A DNA stretch of 64,000 nucleotides from Planococcus citri (taxonomy: Eukaryota > Arthropoda > Insecta > Hemiptera > Pseudococcidae). The notes under the pieces were generated by a model. It was not told the DNA's origin, searched no databases, and saw only the letters and a program-made list of their open reading frames with translations. Positions 27,351 to 37,900 of the stretch are shown here, one piece after another. The stretch's first letter is position 1, and every line of letters begins with the position of its first letter. Both the position numbers and the translations under genes were made by a program. The DNA is taken from NCBI RefSeq assembly GCF_950023065.1, contig NC_088679.1, positions 53,878,001 through 53,942,000 on the forward strand. The letters are read 5' to 3'.

Positions 27351-27598
27351 AAGAGAAAATTCAATCGTCATTTTTGAATTCCAAGTTGGAAATTACCTAC
27401 CTATCTCAAAAGTCGTATTATAAAATTGCATTACTGATTTATTTATTCCTGGGAATTGTCATCTACATATATGTACTTGCGATTCTGAGTTACTGGATAC
27501 CAATTTCCTTAGTTTCAGAAATGATATGTTTTCATGCTATTTGCATTATAAATAATGTAATATTCGAGAAAGAAACATTCACTGAGAATGTAATCAAG
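27351..27598 (+). CDS. Candidate orphan exon encoding two membrane helices
   Basis: A 248 bp open stretch lies between a good acceptor (CTTTATTTTCAG, ending at 27350) and a donor (AAG|GTCAGT). It starts with two bases of a split codon, then 82 codons. The translation has a hydrophobic helix (KIALLIYLFLGIVIYIYVLA) and a second (WIPISLVSEMICFHAICIIN), followed by a charged FEKETFTENVIK. The style resembles insect multi-pass receptors of the odorant/gustatory class, but no family signature was found and no partner exon could be joined in phase. It may be a pseudogene exon or chance. Confidence 0.25.
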
Positions 27599-27673
27599 GT
27601 CAGTTTGTTACGATGCCTTTTTAAAAATTGAATTTTCCTTTACTATTATGAAACAAAATGTGAGAAAATTATG

Positions 27674-27810
27674 GGAAAATTCGCGATTTTAAATGACTTG
27701 TGCATCTTTTTCACTATTTTATAGCAACCAACTTTTGAAATTCAAAATGTTTTACAACAGTTGGTTGCTAAAGTTGTAAAAAAAAGATGCTCAAATTCAA
27801 GAATTTTCCT
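27674..27810. repeat. Imperfect foldback, ~138 bp
   Basis: The 5' half GGGAAAATTC...GCATCTTTTT...TAGCAACCAAC pairs with the 3' half GTTGGTTGCTA...AAAAAGATGC...GAATTTTCC. The inner 11 bp stem is perfect, the outer parts are imperfect, and the loop is ~27 bases. This could be a very small MITE or a transcribed hairpin. Confidence 0.6.
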
Positions 27811-27926
27811 CCTGGTTTTCTTAAATTTTTTGCTATAATGGTTCAAAAAAATACAGAAAAAACTTTCTCAAATCACAAGTTTTCTTTTGCCTTCGCGCGT
27901 TTCCTTTGGGCCATTTGGCTTTTTTC

Positions 27927-29128
27927 AAAGGCTATAGGTGGATAAGTATGGTGAATTTGCCCCCGAGAGCTTCCGGGTTGATATTTGCATGGGAGGTGGG
28001 TACCCTTGAGCATCTTCCGTCAGGAAAGTTTCAGACCCCCAGACCCCCCCCCCCCCGGTTTTTGAAAAAAAACCCTTTTCTGAAATTACAAAAAAAATTC
28101 TCAGCCCGATGTGAACCGATTTTTTAAATTTTTTAGTATGTTGTAAACATCCATAAGAGGCATCTCCACAAAAATTTCTACCTCCTCCCCCATATTTTCT
28201 CCTCAAAATGGCGTTTTTTAGCTTTGTTTACCCGTTTTAGCGATGACCATGATTTGGCACAAAAATGGGAATAGCATTTTCAAGTGTGTATTTGACCCCT
28301 ACAAAACATATATTTTTTTCAAAAAAAAATTTTGGTGGGCCGTGGTCAAAAATCGAAAAAACTTACAGAGGGGGTAAAAATGGATTTTGGTGTAAATTAT
28401 TGTTTTTGGTAAACGAGGTGTCGTTTCCATATGAATCGAACCCCCCGAACACGAATATGGCGTTCAATTTTATATTACCCTGATCCACACCCCTCCAGTG
28501 CCTCTGCCCCCGCCTCAATTTTTACTATATTAAAAGTTGAGCTATTTTCATGATGTTAGTGTCATTTTCAAATGAATCGAACACCCCGAACACGAAAATG
28601 ACGTTTAGTTTTATATTACCCTGATCCACACCCCTCCAGTGCCTCTGCCCCCGCCTCAATTTTTACTATATTAAAAGTTGAGCTATTTTCATGATGTTAG
28701 TGTCATTTTCAAATGAATCGAACACCCCGAACACGAATATGAGGTCGAATTTAATGCTACCCTCATCCACACCCCTCCAGTGCCTCTGCCCCCACTTCAA
28801 TTTTCACTATATTGAAAGTTGAGATATTTTCTTAATGTTGGTGTCGTTTCCATATGAATCGAACACCCCGAATACGAATATGAAGTCCAATTTTATGCTA
28901 ACCTCATCCACACCCCTTCAGTGCTTCTGCCCCAACTCAATTTTCGCTATATTGAAAGTTGTTTTTTTTTGTAATTTCAGAAAGGGGGGTTTCTCAAAAA
29001 CGGGGGGGGGTCTGGGGGTCTGAAACTTTCCTGACGGAAGATGCTCAAGGGTACCCACCTCCCATGCAAATATCAACCCTGAAGCTCTCGGGGGCAAATT
29101 CACCATACTTATCCACCTATAGCCTTTT
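27927..29128. mobile_element. Foldback element with ~170 bp inverted ends and an internal 141 bp tandem array
   Basis: The left end (about 27927-28096, beginning AAAGGCTATAGGTGGATAAG) reappears inverted at about 28966-29128 (ending CTTATCCACCTATAGCCTTT), with near-identity over ~165 bases including a G/C homopolymer run. Both arms encode the same nonsense peptide in opposite directions, which confirms the symmetry. No transposase is present. Target duplications are unclear because the flanks are low-complexity. Confidence 0.7.
28418..28966 (+). repeat. Tandem repeat, 141 bp unit, about 3.9 copies
   Basis: Units start at 28418, 28559, 28700 and 28841 (GTGTCRTTTYC... AATGAATCGAAC), each exactly 141 bases later; the last copy is truncated at the right inverted end. 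Copies carry the constant core CACCCCTCCAGTGC-TCTGCCCC. Exact spacing and high identity indicate recent duplication inside the foldback element. Confidence 0.9.
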
Positions 29129-29129
29129 C

Positions 29130-30440
29130 TGAAAAATGATTGTCCAAAAACAATGAGATAGGTTTACAAAATCTTGAGTAAGGAAAGAAATGGAAAATTT
29201 GCAGGTAATAATTGCATCGAATTTTTTTTAATTCTGCAGAAAAGTAGCTCGTGAAAAGTACCTAGTCCAAAAATTACAAAAAATGTCTTGAAGGTCTCTC
29301 GTTCTTCTGAATAAAATGATGAAATGGATAGAGGGGGTGGGAAGAAGAGGGTGAATCTTGAGATCTTACGTAGGTACCTCTATAGAGAAAAATATCAAAA
29401 GAATCTCCTATTAGAATATTTTAAAAATCCGGGCACACCTTGATGACTTGCATTTTTTGGGGGGAGGGGGGGTTATAGCTATGGATAGATTTGATAACAT
29501 TGACGCGGTACGAAATTTCATTTAGGAAGTATGTACCTATACGAAAAAGTAGACACCTTGTTTTTGAACCACTTTTCAAAAAATTTTCACTCGAGCAGTA
29601 ATTTTACCTTCATTTTTATAAAATAATTCAATTTCGTGGGATTTTCGGAAAATTAGCCTACCTTGAATTTTGATTCTTCATACCTAAAATCTGGTTTTGG
29701 TCGCTTTTCTTGGAGAAATCCTGGATGCAGCACTGTCGTCGTATGGCGAAAAAATGATGATGCGTTTTGACCCATATTTCCATTCTAGGGACATTCCTCC
29801 TGTAGTAAATTTTTCATGAATATCTCTCAACTCAAGTGATATGAATGTATCCATGAGAATAATTGTTCTAAATGAATCTTTCGACTTGACTTTTTTTGTC
29901 CATCCCATTGATTACCTGCACAATAGGGTGGAGTGAAATAGAAAAAATGTCCTGGATTTTGACGAAAATTGGTAAGGAATGTTTACTTTGAGAGAAATAC
30001 TACCCAGAAAAATTTTAGCCAAGGGTTTTAAAATCAGTGTAGGATTCCTTTACTTCATTTTACTAAGCTACGGTCATTTTTTCTGCGGGGTTGACTTTGA
30101 AAGAAGTTCTGCTAACAGACTGCTATGGAACATGAATACGTAGGTAGGTATCAATCCTTGAACGTAACGGTGGCTCTCTCGTGTATTCTGCGTGAGATTT
30201 TCTTTCAGTGTGTTCTTTTAGAACAGAGATGAATGGTTAATGATAATTTAATAAATTACTTACATAAATACTTGCGTTAGATGTGGGTGAGATGGATTTT
30301 CTTATTGGATTTCTGGCGAGCTTCAAATTGTGTATTAAAAATTATTTTGCCAAGTATGTTATGCTTCAATGCAATGTTTGAACATAATTCAAATTTTATT
30401 TTTCTTATTAAAATGGACCACATACATATTTTGAGCGTGC

Positions 30441-30471
<31 letters not shown>

Positions 30472-31600
30472 GGAAACATAGGACAAGGTTTAACGTTGCA
30501 TGGCATTATGTCCGTAAAATATTTCATTTTATTTAATAACTTGTGCAGTCTTGTTTTTAGAAAAACTGAAAGATAAATCTTTGTGCAGTTTAAATTACGT
30601 ATGAAATACATATTTTTTTTAGAAACATCACCACTTACATTTCATCCTCGTAGCAAAAATGAGAAATATATAAATAAAGCATCTTACATTATATTTTTTG
30701 GTTATAATTGAGCTAGATGTTTTTCTTCATAGTATGAATGAACGCATAAGTACACGACGAAAGAACAAATTGAGAATTTTTTTCGCGATATCCATCAAAG
30801 CATTAACAAATTAATTATGCGAGGAGTTATTGTCCTCTACATTAAAAAAGTAAACAATATAATACATAATATTATTTTAATTGGCGCTATACGATTACTA
30901 TTTTTAGCTGAAGAAATTTTTTCAACAAATTTACAGTTACATGTAGGAAGCTTGTACACGTTACAGAAGAAGAGAGAAGGGAAAGAATGAAGAAAAAATT
31001 TAACATGGAAATCCGCCAAAAATACGTCGATTATCATCACCTCTTCGGTTTAATAAAAGCGTTCTCTTCAGCAGCTATCGCGATGGTGAAAACATTGTTG
31101 CTTCCTCTTCATGCCTTCGACCGTCGTATAGTAATCTGGTTTTTTCGCCATGGCTCCGTTTTAGAAAAAAAAAAAAAAAAAAAAGAATCTAAATTACACG
31201 CGAAGTTGTTGAGTCAGTGGCTTAGAAGAAAAAAAAAATCAACGAAAATTTTTCTCGCGAGATATTAGTTTTTTATATGTAGTATAACTCGATGTATGAA
31301 TTATTCAAACATCACGTTAAAAGTTAGGTAGCCGGTTATTCGTGCTCTGAACTTGACTCTTCTTCGATAGTGTTTCGGTAAATGATCGAGTCTTAATTAT
31401 AAGTTTGGATAATGTCGCGAAGTATTAATGTTTGTTATTTACCAATAATGATGTTTTCAATTGGTTACGTAAAAAGTTTTCAGTTCTCGTCGCATCTGCT
31501 GCACCTATACCTTACTAATAATGTCTTTTAATCGTGTACGAATATGGAAAAATGCATATTTAAATGTGTTGCGCGTTCACGTTTAGTTCACATAAACATC
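29130..31600. other. Upstream region of the transporter gene; no supported gene
   Basis: A long T-run (about 30447-30471), an A-run (~31166) and a CpG-rich patch 31000-31330. Regulatory elements for the downstream gene may lie here but none is clear. Confidence 0.45.
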
Positions 31601-31833
31601 AAATTATCAGTTTGGTATTCCGTACAAAACTAGCGGTAGTGATAGAAAAGTGTTTAGCCAATTGTAGACCATCGATGTGAAAAGGTATACCTATTGCGAT
31701 AAAGAACATCGTCTATCGATAGAATTCACACGGTATGCGCGAGTGATTATACGAGATTTTTCGATTCAAATGCTGGTTATTTGTGATTCGTTCGGTTTGG
31801 AAATAAATACCCTGAGATAATTATTTTTTAGCT
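31600..31833 (+). promoter_or_regulatory. Candidate core promoter and 5' leader of the transporter gene
   Basis: TTATCAGTTTGG near 31604-31615 contains TCAGTT, the arthropod initiator consensus (A of TCA as +1 at 31609). The surrounding 500 bases are richer in CpG than the intron. No good TATA box or exact DPE was seen. If transcription starts here the leader would be about 225 nt; alternatively the TTTTTTAG at 31824-31831 is an acceptor and the true promoter lies further upstream. Confidence 0.25.
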
Positions 31834-31905
31834 ATGGATAAAATTTCATCGAGTCGTCAAAATTTAGATAAGGATAATTCGAATTCGAAATGGATTTTCG
31901 CTCAG
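31834..31905 (+). CDS. Tret1-like transporter, coding exon 1
   Basis: Twenty-four codons, MDKISSSRQNLDKDNSNSKW followed by IFAQ, ending at CAG|GTATGT in phase 0. This is a hydrophilic cytosolic N terminus, and WIFAQ|VLAALAG across the splice forms the start of TM1 as in insect sugar porters. A TTTTTTAG lies two bases before the ATG and could be an acceptor from an untranslated exon. The following intron is 9085 bp. Confidence 0.78.
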
Positions 31906-34900
31906 GTATGTCATTTTCGTGCATATAGATAGATAGATAGGTACCTACCCAACTGGAACTAGGTATCTAAATTTAGGCGTAGTTATTTTATCAAATGTGG
32001 ATTAATTTTTGGGCGAAATATTTGGACATTTTGTTGGAATAAATTCTAAAAAAAAATGAGTGGGAATTCAATCAACGCGAGTTAAAATTAGAAGAAAAAA
32101 ACAGCTCATTTATTAATATTTATGATGATGGCTGTCAACAGTCCGAATATGTATATACAAGGTGTCCCAATAAACGTCTGCAATTTAAATTTAAGATTTG
32201 AGTATAAATTGGGTACGAATAATAGATTACCAGATTGTACATCACCGAAGATTTAAGGAAACAGCTGCTTTGAAAATTGAGAACAAGATAATCTGCACAT
32301 GTAGCAAATCGATGCTAACTACGAAACCTGTCGGTCACTCGGTCATCGATTTCGCTCATTTTTATTGCTGGTGCTTGAAAATACCCACCGGGCAAAGAAG
32401 TTCACTAAAAATTATAGAGTCGTCCTATTAAAAAATTAATGATCTTACTCACAGGAATTGGAATCTGTCAAAATTTCCCAAAAATGACATGAATAGTTGG
32501 GTGAAAAAAATCACCTGCTCAGTTGGATATTTTTCACGAAAACGTCGTTTCTAGTTACGAGTATGTAGATACATTTCAACTGCATTCGCATGTTGAGGTA
32601 CAATTTTAAAATTGGCGAGCAAAACAGTATTTTTTTAAAGCTCAAATTTTTTAAAAACTATGTAAAAATTTCCAAAAAATGTGATTGGGAAGCTACAACT
32701 TTGGGAATCCTCCTTTTTTGTTACATTCTGAGTTCTGATTTCTCGCCTAATGGGTACATGATTTAAAAATGAGAAAAAATCAAATAACTCAGCACATTTT
32801 GGATGGAGCGTTTTTCAAGTCATATTTCGATCACTTCTACATCTGTGAGACCATTAAGACCATTTTTTAAAAGTTGAAAAAAAATATACAGGAAAATCTA
32901 AAAAGTATTTTAAGTTTTTTTCCCATTCTTTTTGGGTTCAAGTAGTCTCTTCTCTCTTGATGTCTTAGTATCTCAATATTATCACGTTTAAATCATTAGA
33001 AGAGCTCGAAGGTCATTTTTGTCGAGTTCAGGAGTTCTCAAAATGATGGATTGTTATTCCTCATGATAATTTTGCAATCATTTCCTCAAGAAGTTAAGTA
33101 CCTATAATTAAAATTGGACACATTTTTTATTTTTTCTTAAAAGTGATGGTAGACGTCAAAAGATCTCTTAAAGCAAAAAAATTGAAAAAAATGTTTTAAA
33201 AATACACATAAAAAATTGTCAATATTTTTTAAACTATGAACTCTCAGTAGAGGGAGCTAGAGGATTTGAAATTTTTTCTACGTGTGGAAGTTATTTAGGC
33301 AGTTTTTTTTGTCTCAATCCTTAAAATTGAAAAAAAATGAGGAACGACTCACCCTATGCAGGTACTTCTACATATTATTTTGTGTTCTCTGGCTATGATT
33401 TTTAGAGAACAGAAAAATCTACAATAATACCTACTTCAAAATACTCATCAATGAAATATTAAACTAAGAAATCTATTTCATGACAGTTTTTAGTTTCAGG
33501 CGTGAAAATTATTGCCATTTAATGCATAATTTTCAAAGATATTGACCTCTAAAAAATTTCATTTTAGATACTAGTCTCAAAAAGGATCAAAAATTTTTTT
33601 TTGAAAATTGAAAAATGACTAGAAAAAAATTGTTTGAAAATATTTGTTGCTTTTTTGCTGCAAAATGTTCAAAAATATTGGCCTCTAAAATTTTACTTTT
33701 TTTAGGTGCCTAGAGTCAAAATAGATCAAAAAACCGCCAGAAAAAATAAAATAAAAAACGACTAGAAAAAAATTGTCTAAAAATATTTATCTATAGCTCG
33801 TAACTGATTTTTTTTTTACTTTTTTGTTACCAAGTTACCATCTGTATGCAAATCCGTTTTTGGAGCTTTCAAAAGTATAGATATGTACCTATTCAGGGTG
33901 TCCACGCTTCTGGAAAACCTGGAAAACCATGCAAAAGTCGGGGAATTTCGGCCGTCTGGAAAAGTCAGGGAATTTCAGAAATTTTGAGCAATTTTCCCTC
34001 AAAAGTCAGGGAATTTTTCGAAAGTGTGTCGCTCGAGTAATTTCGTTTAGTTCGGGCTTGAAACCGAACGTATTGAAAAACGTGATTTTTTTATGCAAAG
34101 GAGGGGTAATTTTAAAACTGGGTGTTTTTATTTTGAAAAAAAAACGTCTGGAAAAATTGAAAAATTGGTCTGGAAAACCTGGAAAAGTCAGGGAAATCAT
34201 TTCCAGAAACGAGTGAATACCTTGCTATAACCTCTGGCTGAAATTTCCATTTTAGCGAACTTTATCGGCTCTCAAGCTTGAAAGAAATGACACACATATG
34301 AATTTATAAGTTATGAAACAATGAACTTTTCAACCTAGAAAAATTCCATCAGGGAAGAGTTTTTTAAATTGGGAGTACCGTCGTGATGATTAACATACCT
34401 ACTCAATGTTCTCATTCTCACGTCAGATGGGGAGGGTCGCTCAGGAGGGAGGTTGGACTTTTGAAAAATGAGTTCTTCTGTGTTTTCTTCTAAAATATGG
34501 CTCCTTCATCGTCTTTGAATGTTAGAAACTATTTTAATCCTGCTAAAAAAAAGGCGAATTTTATCAAAATTATTATGAAAGAGTGTTATAATCGGGGTAA
34601 TTTCGACACCCTGAGCAGAAATCTGGCATTGATTTTTTCAAAATAGAAATTTTAATTGTCATAATGCAAACAAACCATAAAAATTTAATATGATCAAACT
34701 GAAAATATTTTTTCAAAGAGGTCGTTTTTCATTTTTATGATTCTTTTCACTCAAACAATAATTGTGAAAAAATTATCTAAAAAGTCTGTGCTATATGTTT
34801 ACCTAATACATTTTACAGTATGAAATTGTTGCTACTAATTTCTCCTTGCCCCTTCTCAAGCCTTCAAAAATAAAGCTCTGAAATCCAGTTTGAAAAATTA

Positions 34901-37900
34901 TTTCAACTGTCATTGTTGCACCTTTAAATTTGATAGATCAGTCATAAAGTTGTTTATTTACAGGCGTTTTTTTTTTACTGCACTTGTGGTCTTGTGCACG
35001 ATCAAGTCCCCTTCCCCCTCCTGTGAATTTCAGGTTGGACACCCGTTTCGTGTAATATCTTTTGCCATACAGTCGTTTACCTACAAATAAATATGAATTT
35101 TGGCAGCAGTTTGTTTATGGGACACCTCGTATATTTTTTTCTGACACATTGTTGACAAATTAGCTACGCAGCATCATCCATCATTTCAATTACTGATTAC
35201 TCGTATGGTAATAATTTATATTTGGCAACACGGTATCACGTTTCAATAATACCTATATCTATATTTAGAGACCCGTTACAAAATTTTCGAGGAATTTGGT
35301 ATAGTAGTAAAATAAAAACACATAGGTAAGCGGATGCACCTTACATATACATACTACATAGGTAGAGTGTTGAGAGTAGGTAAATAAATACACGATTATA
35401 AGCCTATAAATTCATATTTGGTCGAACAATCCGGAGAGCACGTTTGTTTAAACACAGCCAGCGTGTCTTGAATCGAATGAAAAAACATGTTCGCTAAACA
35501 GGTTTACCTATTAAATGCAAACTGGCTGAACTTGAAATTGACCAGTCTTCGGATAAAACAAAAATATTTGTAACATTTTGATCAATTTTTGAAAAAAAAA
35601 ACACAAAAAAATAAAATAAATACAAAAATTGTATTAAAAATCACGTCAAACTTACCGATTTCATCAATATACGTATAAATACAATTTTTATGCGTAGTAG
35701 AAGCTATTTATTAGCGTGTTTCTGCTCTTTTTCTTTGATCCGTAAAGTTTAAGAATATAAGTAGGTCCTTTTCCTATATCTACCTACTTAAATGACGTCA
35801 GTAGATATAGGTAGGAAATTTTTCTTCGATATGTGCAAAAAACGCAACAAAACATTTGGCAAATTAATTCACATAGAAAATGCGATTCTTCTGTAATTAT
35901 TCAAAGCGTTTCGCACATGGTGTTGATAGCGAATATAAATTCTCTAAAATCATTCGGTTTGTTTAAGGTTCATCGTTATTTTATTATAATATACCTAAAC
36001 CTACCTAAAAGTTATCATCATATTGGTATTGTTGGCAGATTTATCTAAGCGAAGAGTTCACGTTCATATCTGATAGACTAAGTTCCTACCTATTTAATAG
36101 ACTACCTACCTACTCATTTTCGTGGAAATAAGACTTTTCTAATAAGCAGATCGCTAGCAGTTAATTATGGATTAATTGATGAGTATATTAAATGGTAAAT
36201 GATCGTGATAATATCAAAATATCAATAAAATATACGTTCTTTTTTCTGCTTCCTTTGTTAAAAAAATATTCACATTTTTGAGAATATGCTGTTCCTTTTA
36301 AATTTATTACCATTTTTTAAAATAGGATTCTCCCTTGGCACTACAGGTCTAATGATTCGGAAAATATACCTATTCATCATTTCATTATACTTCCTATTTT
36401 TCTAAAAATCAGCATTAAATTGGCATTACATAATGATTCCCAGTACCTACAACACGTAAATGGAAAACTAATGAGCAAGTATTACTTCCTCATTAGAATA
36501 CGAGCATCGTCACTGCAAGAATTTCAATTTTTTGAGATCTCGCTCGGGCAGAAATAGAGAATGGGTTTCCTTTACCCAGGAGTAATGTTTGTGACATACC
36601 CCTATTTTAAAATAATTCATAGAACGTGGTTATTATCTTGAAACAAACAAAAAAAAAGTTGATTTCTAACCCTAATATAGCCTAATGTCTTACTCCCACT
36701 CACATCAATTTGGCATTTTTATGAGGAAAAAAATCATGCGATGCAAGTCAAAAGTTCTCAAGGTGCTATACAAATATGAATAATTTTCAAGTCTGACCAT
36801 TACAATATTGGGCGGAAGACTCCATGTAGTGAAAAAACAAAAAATAGTAAGCTGAGAAAAACAAAAAAATCGGTCTGCTATTGTGAAATGTCGGTTTCTT
36901 TTTTATTCCGTTGATCATTTATAAATAAATTTACGATAAATTTTATTGTTATCAAAATCAAGGTTGGCCCACGAATTTACATCTTATATTTTACGTGGTT
37001 TTTCATATCTGAAAACATCACGTGAAATTATTTTTACTCATCTACAATATACTCGTAGTTAGAAATCTAAAAAATACAATAGGTAGGTATGTAAAATTTT
37101 ATGCATTACCTATTTGGCTGAAAAGCTTATCCAAGTCATTTCCAAAGATTAGAAAAAAAATAATTAAATTTTTTTATGTTATTTTTATGCAGACCTAAAC
37201 AACTTTCTTGAATTTTTAATCGCCTTATTGAACTCGAATTGGTGTCATGCTATTTATTCTTAAAACATGAATTTTCAGTAAGTACTGTATTTTCTTAGTA
37301 GGGAGAGAACAAATGAATCAAGCTGAAGGCTATTAGTAGTATATTTTGAATCCGACCAACTACCTACATGGATAAGAATTGGCTCAGAACTTACATTTAG
37401 AAGAGCTGATCAAATTTGAGTAAAATTTTTCGAAGTAAATTTTCGAAGATAAAAAAGTACTTTTCAGGATAAAAAAATTCTAAATTTTTCGTAAATGATT
37501 TTGTGAGTAAAATCTTCAACTTTTTTTCATTTCTCACAATTTTGTGGATGGACAGAATTTTACTATTACTCGTATAACGACTTCGCTTGCTACAGTTGAA
37601 TTTTTCCATCCTATTGAAGCAGAAAATTGGAATAAAATTGTGATTCATCTGATTCGAGTTATCAAGCTCGTACAATAGTTGAAAATAATGATTTATTTTT
37701 TCATGAGATAAGAATGATTGTGAATTCTTCAAAACAATAGTCTTCTTTTTTCTGAAAAATTCGGAGTAGATACAGTCGAACCTGGCTTCGTGGAACTCAT
37801 GTAAGTGGAAAACCTCTATATGTGGAATAAAATTCGTTTCCCTAGAACTTCCCTATCTAAACCTATGTTAAAATAACCTTTATAAATGGAAACGGAACCT

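Noticed and set aside
30987..31268. 93-codon ORF rich in lysine
   Set aside because: Contains a poly-A-encoded lysine run and has no recognisable domain; lies in the upstream region of the transporter.
32198..32431. 77-codon ORF just inside the 3 kb TIR element
   Set aside because: Considered as a transposase fragment; no DDE/D motif or helix-turn-helix seen.
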